Shown here: positions 10,108 through 21,400 of the stretch, one piece after another
Numbering within the stretch: the first letter of the stretch is position 1
Layout of the letters: each line of letters opens with the position of its first letter
NCBI GenBank assembly: GCA_030340625.1
Contig: JAOPHQ010002390.1
Span: 1 to 64,000 of the forward strand
DNA from: Merluccius polli
Taxonomy: Eukaryota > Chordata > Actinopteri > Gadiformes > Merlucciidae
Length of the DNA: 64,000 nucleotides
Direction of reading: 5' to 3'
Notes under the pieces: generated by a model
The model's input: the letters and a program-made list of their open reading frames with translations, nothing else
Databases searched by the model: none
Told to the model about the DNA's origin: nothing
Made by a program: the position numbers and the translations under genes

Positions 10108-10904
10108 CTTTTGCCGTCACAAACAGGATTGAAGAAAACGGGCAATCGCCGGCTGGTCCGCTGCGGGAGGAGGGCCGCAGATCACACAACTGAGTGGCCA
10201 CTCATCAAGAAGGTAAACTACGTTCTTACTGATTAGTTAGAAACTTGTGTGATCTGCCTCGTCCTGCTGAGCAGCAGGTAAAGTGTCTCTCCACATTAAC
10301 AAACCATTTGTGTGTGGGTAAAAGAGAGAGAGGGAATCTGCGGAGGATAGATGCACTAAACCATACAACGCTCTGTGTTTTACTAACTAAAGTGCTCTGT
10401 GGTTCTCAATTACTTTTATTTTAAATCCTGTGGGCTAGCGGTACGAATTAGTGGGAAAGTAAAGGGGTAGAGTATAACAATTGTTTTGTGGATTGACAGG
10501 TTTTCTAAATTCGGCTTAGTTCTTTAAAATAAATTCCATTATTGGGTTGGAATGATAGAGTAGGCAATATTCTTCGAGCCCTGTATATTACGCATATGGT
10601 GTCCGTTGGTATTGTTCCAAATTTCGAGGGGCCGTAAAAAAAGGCCTTGTTTTATTTCTGTATGCAAATTGTTCTAGACGGGTTTTCCTAGAACCTGGTA
10701 CAGCCCATTCGACCGTTCATGTTTTATACCAAAAGACTGACTTCAATGTCGGACTAGTGGGATTCAGCAAAGGTGGGAGGGGAGCAACAAAGAAGAGAAA
10801 AAAAAAAAGGTTAGGGGAAAGAGTAGGTGAGCATATTTCAATTTGAATTAACAGAGACAAAGAAAAATTTTAAAGTAAAGAGTAAAATTAAACAAAAATA
10901 AATA
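10108..10904 (+). other. ERV untranslated leader
   Basis: The region follows the LTR end and has no long frame. A good splice donor (AAG|GTAAAC at 10,213) lies about 105 bp in, a normal place for the major donor used to make env mRNA. The first 165 bp recur after the 3' LTR (17,082-17,260). The primer-binding tRNA could not be assigned with confidence. Confidence 0.55.
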
Positions 10905-11317
10905 TTGCTTAATAATACAGTGTTTGTACACTTAGAAAATAAATATGTCGTTAACAGCAGTGGAGATTTTAGGGAGGGACTGTTATCTTATCTAGATGAG
11001 GTCAAAAAGATCTCTGAAGAATGTGAGAAAAGAACAGCTAAAACAGGCACTAAATGGCCAAAGGGGACCCATGCCTTCACCCACACTTCGAAGGGGCCCC
11101 CATTAGAACAATTAGAAATATAATTGAAAAGGTATATAAAACAACTAACTTCCATACACACGCTTATATTCCAACAGGAGAGAGTTCCAGAGCCAGAGGA
11201 CGAACCATCAAGGGGAGTGGAGCCAGGTGGCCAGGTGTACCTGAGGGTTTTCAGGAGAAAGTGGAACGAGCCCAGGAGAGAAGGACCATACAAGGTCACC
11301 AATGCGCAGGGTGTCCG
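10905..11317 (+). pseudogene. Retroviral pol remnant (integrase C-terminal end) and unknown frame
   Basis: Between leader and env only fragments remain. The frame at about 11,154-11,313 encodes a stretch with QVYLRVFRRKWNEPRREGPY, which fits the SH3-like C-terminal domain of gammaretrovirus-like integrases. The preceding frame (10,905-11,120) is unfamiliar. Gag, protease, reverse transcriptase and the integrase core are absent, so the provirus cannot replicate alone. The integrase frame is broken off by an unrelated repeat beginning at about 11,297. Confidence 0.65.
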
Positions 11318-11575
11318 CGCATCCTTTAAAAGTCTTGAATTCATGTTTCTAAATTTAAGGCCTTAAAAAGTCTTAAATTCGTTAAAAATGTCATATGCTG
11401 GTTTTAAATACTGTAACTCAAGGTCTTAAATTTGGGGCAGGACTATTTATTTATTTACTTTTCTCGCGGGACTTTTTAGGAAGGACGTAGAGAGGCTTCT
11501 TTCTTGCTAGCTGCATATATAAACAGTCATCAGCGTGCTTGCTAGCTAGTCTGCTATGCTTCTGTTGTAATACAG
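11297..11575. repeat. Repeat fragment inside the provirus, possibly hAT-type
   Basis: The block begins CAGGGTGTCCGCGC and has several copies of the phrase GTCTTAAATT. CAGGGTGTCC starts are typical of fish hAT elements. No matching right terminus or target duplication was found, so it is either a fragment or a different repeat. It separates the integrase remnant from env. Confidence 0.4.
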
Positions 11576-11669
11576 CGGGATCCCCCCACCATCACGTGTT
11601 TTAGGTCTAAACCCGGCGCTGACCAACCACCCCAGGACCAGACCCAGCCCAGCCAGGAGCAACAGCTCC

Positions 11670-13844
11670 ATGATGTTGCTGAGGTTGGCGAGCCTGCTCC
11701 TGATCCTCTGCGGGCTTTGGCAAATTCCACAGGCCCAGGGACAGCTCCAGGGGAAGAGTGAAACCACAACAACAGAGCAGACCTGGACCAGCCAGGAATC
11801 AGGTGGTAATACTAGAGAAAGCATGAACGTGTTGCAGGAAAGGCCAGCCCCAAGATATTCGGGAATAGTTAACCATGCAAGGAAAAAAAGGTCAGAGAAG
11901 CAGGTTGTCTTACATGCTCAAATACCACCGCAAAATGTGAACTATGCAGACAAACCAGTTACTCTTACTGTCATGATAGGTAGCTTGATGCTATGTGGCG
12001 TAGCTATGCACCCAAAGTATAACTTAGTAACCCGGGGAGAAGTTCAATGTACAATAGACATTCGGCAAGAACTAATGTACTGGTGTATAACAGTAGAATC
12101 AAGAGATCAATGGGACCATGGTAGTAGTACGTATAAATTAGAATTAAAAAGAGGTCGGTTTCCGTATGTACAGTCAGAAATAATACTAGACTTAAAACCA
12201 AATGCAGAAGTCTCTTGTGTGGCCAAGAACCAAGGTGGTATAGTCCTTCAATATGACAAAATAGATCCAAATCCGGTTACTGATAAAATAGATTCGACTC
12301 AAAATAATGACAAAATCGAAAATAATAACTTCTCAACAACAAGAAAACTTAAACAGTATGGATTTGAACACATTGAAAAACAAATTGTGGTAAAATCAAA
12401 AGACTGGTTGTATAAACGGGCAAAAGCAAACAATTGGTATAAATGGGTGATATTTACTGCAAATGAGTTACAAGCGCAAGACTGTTATATGTGTGCTAAG
12501 AGTCGTCAAGATACATTGTATATAATGAATACTAAATATAATTGGGGAGTCTGTGAACAAGAGATTGAGGAGTTACACCAAAAACAAGAACAGGCAAGAC
12601 AACAACTAGAAACACAAACTACAACAGTGAGCCCCAATGAAGATACATGGCCAATACCTTTATGTTCAGCCCAATGTTTAATGTATATGGGATCAAGTGA
12701 ATACAGTAAATATCGTGAGAGAAATAATGGTGACCCTACACCCATTTTTATGAAGCAATGTCTAAAGATGGATATAAAATTGTCCAATAGAATTGGTGAA
12801 TTATCTGTACCCAAAGGGGTTGAGCTTCATGTAGAGCAAGGATTAGAATGTTTCCAAAACGATGAAGTAAATGTAAAAGCTAATGATGTAGGCATGATAG
12901 GAGAGGATCTATGCGACACCATTTGGAATGTCACCAAAAACCGTATTGATCAAAAACCAGCGGCAATTATAAAAGGGGATCAAACCAGTGAACGTCTTAT
13001 GTCCTATATGACATTCCAGTGGCATAATTGTTTATATCAAAATCAGGACGAAGTGGTGGCAGATCAGTTCTGGATCTGTGGCGGTGACATTCTCAGATCC
13101 ACACTCCCTAACTTTTGGAAAGGTAGGTGTGCAAGGGTGCAAGCAGTCACAGGAATTATACTAATACCTTCCCTGAAGGACGTTGACACTAGCTTAAAAG
13201 TTAATGCCTTAAGTAGACGAAAAAGGGACTATGAAATGGACAAATCAGTAAAAATTAACTCAATAGGACAACCTAGGGGTATACCTGATAAGTACAAGGC
13301 ACGGAATGAAATAGCAGCAGGATTTGAATCTATAATACCAACCATAGGTGTGTCTAAGAACGTAGAATGGATCAATTATATCTATTATAATCAACAGAGG
13401 TTTATTAACTACACCGATGATGCTTTATCTGCTTTGGGTGAACAGCTACACGCCACAAGCACTATGACCTGGCAAAATAGGCAAGCGTTAGATTGGTTGT
13501 TGGCGGAGAAAGGAGGAGTATGTGATCTCATAGGAGACATGTGCTGCACCTTTATTCCGAATAATACCTCTCCCAAGGGGTCATTCACTCTTGCCATGAA
13601 TCAACTTAAAGAGTTAAGACAGGAGGTTAAAGATAATGCGGGACATGGGGAAAATTGGTTTCAATGGTTAGATTTTAATTTGGGGAAATTGGGAGCAATG
13701 CTGGCCAAAGTTGGTATTATGCTTTTGATAGTGTTAACGGTGATGGGATTTATTTTTTGTTGTTGCATTCCAATAGTGAGGTCCATGATAGTATCTGGGT
13801 TGAACAAATATATTCACAGTGGGGGGCGTAAAACCTGGGTGTAG
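11670..13844 (+). CDS. env: Endogenous retrovirus envelope glycoprotein, complete frame
   Basis: A 724-residue envelope precursor, which in the family is made on the ER, cleaved by furin into SU and TM, and drives membrane fusion. Residues 1-25 look like a signal peptide. A basic RKKR at 71-74 suggests an extra leader cleavage, and RRKR at 516-519 is the SU/TM site. TM contains a CX6CC motif (Cys618, 625, 626), the mark of the gammaretrovirus-like class with covalently linked subunits. A hydrophobic span at about 677-705 is the membrane anchor, followed by a short tail. There are no stops or frameshifts although gag and pol are gone. Retention may mean youth, or selection as a host gene; the sequence alone cannot decide. 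The start is the second of two adjacent ATG-rich choices and agrees with the signal peptide. Confidence 0.9.
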   Translation: MMLLRLASLLLILCGLWQIPQAQGQLQGKSETTTTEQTWTSQESGGNTRESMNVLQERPAPRYSGIVNHARKKRSEKQVVLHAQIPPQNVNYADKPVTLTVMIGSLMLCGVAMHPKYNLVTRGEVQCTIDIRQELMYWCITVESRDQWDHGSSTYKLELKRGRFPYVQSEIILDLKPNAEVSCVAKNQGGIVLQYDKIDPNPVTDKIDSTQNNDKIENNNFSTTRKLKQYGFEHIEKQIVVKSKDWLYKRAKANNWYKWVIFTANELQAQDCYMCAKSRQDTLYIMNTKYNWGVCEQEIEELHQKQEQARQQLETQTTTVSPNEDTWPIPLCSAQCLMYMGSSEYSKYRERNNGDPTPIFMKQCLKMDIKLSNRIGELSVPKGVELHVEQGLECFQNDEVNVKANDVGMIGEDLCDTIWNVTKNRIDQKPAAIIKGDQTSERLMSYMTFQWHNCLYQNQDEVVADQFWICGGDILRSTLPNFWKGRCARVQAVTGIILIPSLKDVDTSLKVNALSRRKRDYEMDKSVKINSIGQPRGIPDKYKARNEIAAGFESIIPTIGVSKNVEWINYIYYNQQRFINYTDDALSALGEQLHATSTMTWQNRQALDWLLAEKGGVCDLIGDMCCTFIPNNTSPKGSFTLAMNQLKELRQEVKDNAGHGENWFQWLDFNLGKLGAMLAKVGIMLLIVLTVMGFIFCCCIPIVRSMIVSGLNKYIHSGGRKTWV

Positions 13845-14696
13845 AATTGCAGAACCTGAAGACGGCAGCGAAGACAGAAGCGGCAGTCGATGTCCAAAAC
13901 CCCCCACACGCATACAGCGCACCAATACATGAAGATCACTTCGACCATTCCAAATATATGCATGCACGGAAGGATTTTTGAAGTTTGAATTGTATTTTGA
14001 ATTGTGATTTTTGACTTATATTGTGTGGTTTTTTTACTAACATTGTGTGATTTTTTTGACTTATATTGTGTGACTTTTGACTAACATTGTGTGATTTTTA
14101 TTTTTTTTACTTATATTGTGTGATTTTTGACTAACATTGTGTGATTTTTTTTGTTTTGTTTTTGATTTTATATGCATGAACTGAAGGGTTCAACACACTT
14201 AAAAAGGTATTTCACATTTGGTAATCTTTTTATCCTGGAGGACATAACAGGTTAAGAGTCCTGATTGAGAGAAGTAAAGTAGGTTTTTCTGATAACCAAA
14301 TGTGATGCTGAAGATTTATCTAGCAGTCTGGCAAGTAGTCTTATGTGGTTCTCCACGAAGGGGGGGGGGGGGGATAATAATAATTGTTTTTTGGGCCTTA
14401 GTAAGTCCCAAAAAGTGGATATATGGGAGAAATGTACTGTTAATGATGATACATAATTATTGTCTTGCTAATATGCTATATGAATCTAATGAGCGTGATA
14501 TATATTCTTAAGCAATCCCAATCTAATAAGCGTGTTGTATATTCTTAAGCAATCCAAGGTACAGTTTTCTCATTGATTTGGCCTGAACATTTAATGATAA
14601 TATGTTGCTACTATGCTGAATGCATCTAATAAATGTGGATAACTATTAAACAATCCCCGGTCCAGTCCTCCCTCTGATGTGGCCCAGGCTGTGTAG
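12665..14696 (+). repeat. First copy of a 2,032-bp tandem duplication (env 3' half to LTR)
   Basis: This block recurs at 14,697-16,742 with very few changes. It contains the env codons from about residue 333 onward, the 3' non-coding region and the first part of the 3' LTR. The join at 14,696/14,697 places LTR sequence (...CTGTGTAG) directly against env sequence (TTCAGCCCAATG). Confidence 0.9.
13845..14400 (+). repeat. ERV 3' non-coding region with short tandem repeats and polypurine tract
   Basis: Between 13,995 and 14,160 a phrase of about 25 bp (GACTAACATTGTGTGATTTT and a TTATATTGTGTG variant) repeats six to seven times. The region ends in a run of G (from about 14,359) preceded by AA, a suitable polypurine tract directly before the start of the LTR. 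It is present again at 15,877-16,405. Confidence 0.6.
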
Positions 14697-15876
14697 TTCA
14701 GCCCAATGTTTAATGTATATGGGATCAAGTGAATACAGTAAATATCGTGAGAGAAATAATGGTGACCCTACACCCATTTTTATGAAGCAATGTCTAAAGA
14801 TGGATATAAAATTGTCCAATAGAATTGGTGAATTATCTGTACCCAAAGGGGTTGAGCTTCATGTAGAGCAAGGATTAGAATGTTTCCAAAACGATGAAGT
14901 AAATGTAAAAGCTAATGATGTAGGCATGATAGGAGAGGATCTATGCGACACCATTTGGAATGTCACCAAAAACCGTATTGATCAAAAACCAGCGGCAATT
15001 ATAAAAGGGGATCAAACCAGTGAACGTCTTATGTCCTATATGACATTCCAGTGGCATAATTGTTTATATCAAAATCAGGACGAAGTGGTGGCAGATCAGT
15101 TCTGGATCTGTGGCGGTGACATTCTCAGATCCACACTCCCTAACTTTTGGAAAGGTAGGTGTGCAAGGGTGCAAGCAGTCACAGGAATTATACTAATAAC
15201 TTCCCTGAAGGACGTTGACACTAGCTTAAAAGTTAATGCCTTAAGTAGACGAAAAAGGGACTATGAAATGGACAAATCAGTAAAAATTAACTCAATAGGA
15301 CAACCTAGGGGTATACCTGATAAGTACAAGGCACGGAATGAAATAGCAGCAGGATTTGAATCTATAATACCAACCATAGGTGTGTCTAAGAACGTAGAAT
15401 GGATCAATTATATCTATTATAATCAACAGAGGTTTATTAACTACACCGATGATGCTTTATCTGCTTTGGGTGAACAGCTACACGCCACAAGCACTATGAC
15501 CTGGCAAAATAGGCAAGCGTTAGATTGGTTGTTGGCGGAGAAAGGAGGAGTATGTGATCTCATAGGAGACATGTGCTGCACCTTTATTCCGAATAATACC
15601 TCTCCCAAGGGGTCATTCACTCTTGCCATGAATCAACTTAAAGAGTTAAGACAGGAGGTTAAAGATAATGCGGGACATGGGGAAAATTGGTTTCAATGGT
15701 TAGATTTTAATTTGGGGAAATTGGGAACAATGCTGGCCAAAGTTGGTATTATGCTTTTGATAGTGTTAACGGTGATGGGATTTATTTTTTGTTGTTGCAT
15801 TCCAATAGTGAGGTCCATGATAGTATCTGGGTTGAACAAATATATTCACAGTGGGGGGCGTAAAACCTGGGTGTAG
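14697..15876 (+). pseudogene. Duplicated env 3' half (partial SU plus complete TM)
   Basis: The second copy made by the tandem duplication. It keeps the env frame from about residue 333 to the stop, including the furin site, CX6CC motif and membrane anchor, but has no signal peptide. An open frame of 399 codons begins at an ATG in LTR-derived sequence (14,677) a few codons upstream, by chance of the join. It differs from the full env by about two amino-acid changes. Without a signal peptide it would not be expected to reach the secretory path normally. Confidence 0.85.
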
Positions 15877-16742
15877 AATTGCAGAACCTGAAGACGGCAG
15901 CGAAGACAGAAGCGGCAGTCGATGTCCAAAACCCCCCACACGCATACAGCGCACCAATACATGAAGATCACTTCGACCATTCCAAATATATGCATGCACG
16001 GAAGGATTTTTGAAGTTTGAATTGTATTTTGAATTGTGATTTTTGACTTATATTGTGTGGTTTTTTTACTAACATTGTGTGATTTTTTTGACTTATATTG
16101 TGTGACTTTTGACTAACATTGTGTGATTTTTATTTTTTTTACTTATATTGTGTGATTTTTGACTAACATTGTGTGATTTTTTTTGTTTTGTTTTTGATTT
16201 TATATGCATGAACTGAAGGGTTCAACACACTTAAAAAGGTATTTCACATTTGGTAATCTTTTTATCCTGGAGGACATAACAGGTTAAGAGTCCTGATTGA
16301 GAGAAGTAAAGTAGGTTTTTCTGATAACCAAATGTGATGCTGAAGATTTATCTAGCAGTCCGGCAAGTAGTCTTATGTGGTTCTCCACGAAGGGGGGGGG
16401 GGGGGATAATAATAATTGTTTTTTGGGATTTAGTTTTTGGGCCTTAGTAAGTCCCAAAAAGTGGATATATGGGAGAAATGTACTGTTAATGATGATACAT
16501 AATTATTGTCTTGCTAATATGCTATATGAATCTAATGAGCGTGATATATATTCTTAAGCAATCCCAATCTAATAAGCGTGTTGTATATTCTTAAGCAATC
16601 CAAGGTACAGTTTTCTCATTGATTTGGCCTGAACATTTAATGATAATATGTTGCTACTATGCTGAATGCATCTAATAAATGTGGATAACTATTAAACAAT
16701 CCCCGGTCCAGTCCTCCCTCTGATGTGGCCCAGGCTGTGTAG
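14697..16742 (+). repeat. Second copy of the 2-kb env/LTR duplication
   Basis: It aligns with 12,665-14,696 and is longer only by a 14-bp block near 16,428-16,441. At its right end the LTR continues uninterrupted, showing that this copy holds the original 3' junction. Confidence 0.9.
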
Positions 16743-17081
16743 AATAATCTCTTCTTAGGGATGAAGGACAAGTCATGTGCATAACAACCCCACGAATGGG
16801 GGCTATGATGCCACCTAACGAACAGCTGTGGAAATGTTGATTTTGTCTAAGAAAAGATAACATGATTTGAGGGATGACGTGATTTATGAATATGTAGCAA
16901 ATAGGTGGAACATAAAAACCAAGTTGTGCGGAAGTAGTGACTTCTTTGTCAAACCAACTCGGCTATGTTTGTGCTTACTCTCGAGTGCAAATAAAGTCTT
17001 CACCTTTCACACTTCAGATCTCCTGAACGCTCTTATTTTATCTAAGTGGTATAAGTGTTATATGAAATTTATTCCACAACA
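16417..17081 (+). repeat. 3' LTR of the ERV
   Basis: Preceded by a purine tract (AA then 14 G, 16,390-16,405). The proposed LTR begins TGTTTTTTGG and ends ...CCACAACA. It contains two related U3 blocks (GTCTTGCTAATATGC and GTTGCTACTATGC versions), a TATA-like CATAAAAA near 16,911 and AATAAA near 16,991, about where promoter and poly(A) signal should sit. The 5' boundary is inferred from the polypurine tract and the TG/CA rule. Confidence 0.65.
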
Positions 17082-17262
17082 TTTGCCGTCACAAAGAGGA
17101 TTAAGGGCCGCAGATCACAACTGAGTGGCCACTCATCAAAAAGGTAAACTACGTTCTTACTGATTAGTTAGAAACATGTGTGATCTGTCTGCCTCGTCCT
17201 GCTGAGCAGCAGGTAAAGTGTCTCCATATTTACGAACCATTTGTGTATGCGTAAAAGACTAA
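17082..17262 (+). repeat. Second ERV leader fragment after the 3' LTR
   Basis: This sequence matches the leader at 10,108-10,320, with a deletion of about 40 bp, including the TTTGCCGTCACAAA primer region and the AAG|GTAAAC donor. Leader sequence downstream of a 3' LTR is expected if a second provirus sat in tandem, sharing that LTR. It ends near 17,262 where other repeats begin. Confidence 0.65.
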
Positions 17263-17288
17263 CACATCACACAACACATCACACATCG

Positions 17289-17437
17289 CATGGACGTCGT
17301 TAGACCTGGGCATTTGTGGCTATAGCCCCGGATCTCTGTGCTGTGAAATAAAAAAATAACCCCCCACCCCGTCGGTCGTCGGTCCGGGGTGGTTGTGGGC
17401 CCGTCCTGGATCATTTCAATTGCTAGCGACGTCCATG
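17289..17437. mobile_element. Small hAT-type MITE (copy 1)
   Basis: The inverted ends are CATGGACGTCG and CGACGTCCATG, with a CG-rich middle. It is the same family as 45,233-45,373 and 56,871-57,010. Here only the right flank carries CACAATAG; the left flank differs, suggesting a rearrangement at that end. Confidence 0.75.
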
Positions 17438-18456
<1,019 letters not shown>

Positions 18457-21400
18457 ATGCCGAGGAAGGGGAAGCGTGCACAGGCGGCGATGCTGCGGTG
18501 GAGGAAGCGTGACCAGGAGCAGCTGACGGTCCAGACGGAGTCCCCCCCAGCCATCGGGTCCAGGACCATCGAGACCCAACCCCCATGCTCCCGAGCTCCA
18601 GTTAGCGTATGTTCCCATTACAACTGACACACACACATAAACTAGTTTTGAACAATGAACTGTCTGAACTGATACATAGCAAGACTGTCCACACTGTCTG
18701 AGGTGTAATGTGTTAATTATCTGTCCTCAGATCTTTGGAACGTCACTCCCAGTTCCACAGTTCTGTAGTTTGGATGATGTGTGTGCCAACTTCTGTGCAC
18801 GTGAGTATGCAGCTGTTTTATCTAGTATTAAATAACTAAATTAATTAATCATCAATTCATATTCTGTTTGTTTAAAGCTTGATTTAAAGCTGCAGTTTTT
18901 TACTTTAAGAAAATGTGCATTTATTTTAGATATTTTAGATAATATTTCATTCATTATTTTTTACCTGTATTTGTTTACTTCTAAACAGGCCGTGGTACTG
19001 GTTACCGCCATAAAGTGCAGACATGGCCAGTTTCACCCTTCACTGGGTGTAGCCACAAACTGGTCATCCCACCAGAGTCTGCTGAAAAGAAGGTATGATG
19101 TGACTGATTGATTGATGCATTTTATTTTCTTGAACATGTAGACATTAACAAATCAAATATTTAAGAATCAGCATAGACGTATATAAGAAAAATAAAAAAA
19201 GTCCCATTTTGTTTAAAAAAAAGGAGTAGAGGGAAGCAAAAGCATGTAGGTCCCTACCCCCATCTTTCAGTTACATTAATCTTTTACACGATCAATGTTA
19301 AGTATTTACATATATATATATATATTTACAAACCTTTTTCTTATAATTGTGCATTTAACAGACATCACTCCTATGTTCACTCACAAATAATATATATTAC
19401 GTTGATTAAAATCACTACCTTCATACCTTCTTACATACATACATAGCCCTTAATGAGTACCAATTAAGATTAGTTGTCATTTCCATCAATTACTATTTTC
19501 TCACATCATATTTTCCTATTGTGTATAATTTAAGCTGCTTTTTATGCTGTGCAATATGTTTGCAATCTTTGATCTTATCTGGTAAGTTGTTCCACAACTT
19601 CACCCCACAGACAGATATGCACATACTTTTGAGTGTAGAGTGTACCGTTGGTTGCCTCAGATTCAGTCTCACTCTTAAATTATAATATCCTAGTCTATCA
19701 CTAAACCATCTTTGAATGTTTCCTGGAAGTAGGTTGTTTCTTGCTTCATATACAATTTGTGAAGTTTTAAAATCTTTTAAATCCATAAACTTTAATGTGT
19801 TTAACTTGTGTTTTAAATAATTTGTTGGTGTGTTCATAGTACCCTACATTATTAACCATCCTCATTGCTTTAAATTGTGCATATTTTCTGTAGGGTGCTT
19901 TTGTAGGTATTACTCAAGGGCGTAGGTTTGGTCTCAGCTTTAGGGGGGACACTTTTACTGAGAACACTGTAATTAGTTCTTGTTTTCGTTTAGTTTAAAC
20001 AATAGCCTCTTGCGTTTATATTACTCTACCCGCGTGGAGAGAAATGTGTGCAGACGACAATAATTATGTAGTATAGCATGCATTCAACACATCATGTTTA
20101 TATTACATGATGCATTGAATGCATATTCCATGTGTTGAATGCATACCCCCCCTCCCATTAATGACCAAATAAATTAACGTAGGGTCATCATTTTCTAAAC
20201 GTCCTAAAACTTCCTTGCTGCTTTGATAATTCAGTTCATTAAGACCTCACCTGAAGCCCTGAAGGTCCAGCTGTGTCTCCCTCAACATGCCCTAAAGCAT
20301 CTGTACTGGGTCTCTGAGTTTCCTATACATACAATAACCCATGCTGGAATAAATATGATGATTGGTTGAGCATCCTAAAACAAAACAGCAATGCTGATGA
20401 CTCCAAATGAATTGAGAATGTGACATAGACTAATTATAACCTCACCTGGAGCCCTGATGGTGTTTCCTCAGCCTGCTCTACATTGGTAGTGGTTTGATGC
20501 TGTGTTTCCTGCATGCAAAATGGTTCATTCATTTTGTAACCTATCCTATGGCTAGCAAGTTTAACCCTCTGTGGAGGGTTTATGTGGAGTGTGTGTTGTT
20601 GATGGCTGGTTTACAGCCTCACCTGGCCTGAGTCAGACTAATTGGACTCTGGCTGGGTGGGGCTGCACACCTGTGGTGCATGAGCAATCATGGCACCCAG
20701 GATAAACCAGCCATCAACACACACACTGTCACTTCATGACAAGTTGCACCATCAGCTCGGCGAATACCAACAGCCTTAATCTCCAATAAACACCTTTGAA
20801 CAACATCTACCCGTGTCCTGTGTCGGAGGGCCCCAGGAAGAAAGCCACTTAGGTGGCGTGTGGCCGGACAACCCTGCCACACCCTCCTACCATATTGTAC
20901 ACGATAGTTGTTTGGATTTTATTAATAAAAAAAATAATAAAAAACATTATATTTGAATGACCAAGTGTTAACTTATTTACATATTTACATGTTTTTCATG
21001 TCTGACAATGCAATGACAGTTCTTCATTAAACTGTGAATTTAGTGGTCTCCCTTTTATTTATCTGCATTGTATAGGCTACTACACTCACCAATACATTAC
21101 AGAATATAGAAACGAAATTGCTCAGATCCACTTTATTGTGACTGTAAGATTCTAGCTTAACATTCAGTGATTTGGTAAGGAAACGTTAGCATTCTATCAT
21201 GATAGAGCAACTTATGCCACTATCCGTGCTGCACACCCCTAATCAATGCTTCTAACCTTGGTTGAAAGATTACAAAAGCTAGGTTTAGCTGTAACAATAT
21301 CCTGGGTGGTAACATATACTATCACTAGTTAATACTATTTTCTAGGTTTAGAAAATAGTCTGGGTGGTAACATATACTATCACTAGTTAATACTATTTTC

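Noticed and set aside
12004..12270. Minus-strand frames within env (also 12,506-12,814 and 13,409-13,597)
   Set aside because: They are antisense shadows of the env gene, repeated only because env was partly duplicated.
16417..17081. Assigning a tRNA-His primer site after the LTR
   Set aside because: The TTTGCCGTCACAAACAGGAT sequence shares only a few bases with a His-type site; the match is too weak to state.
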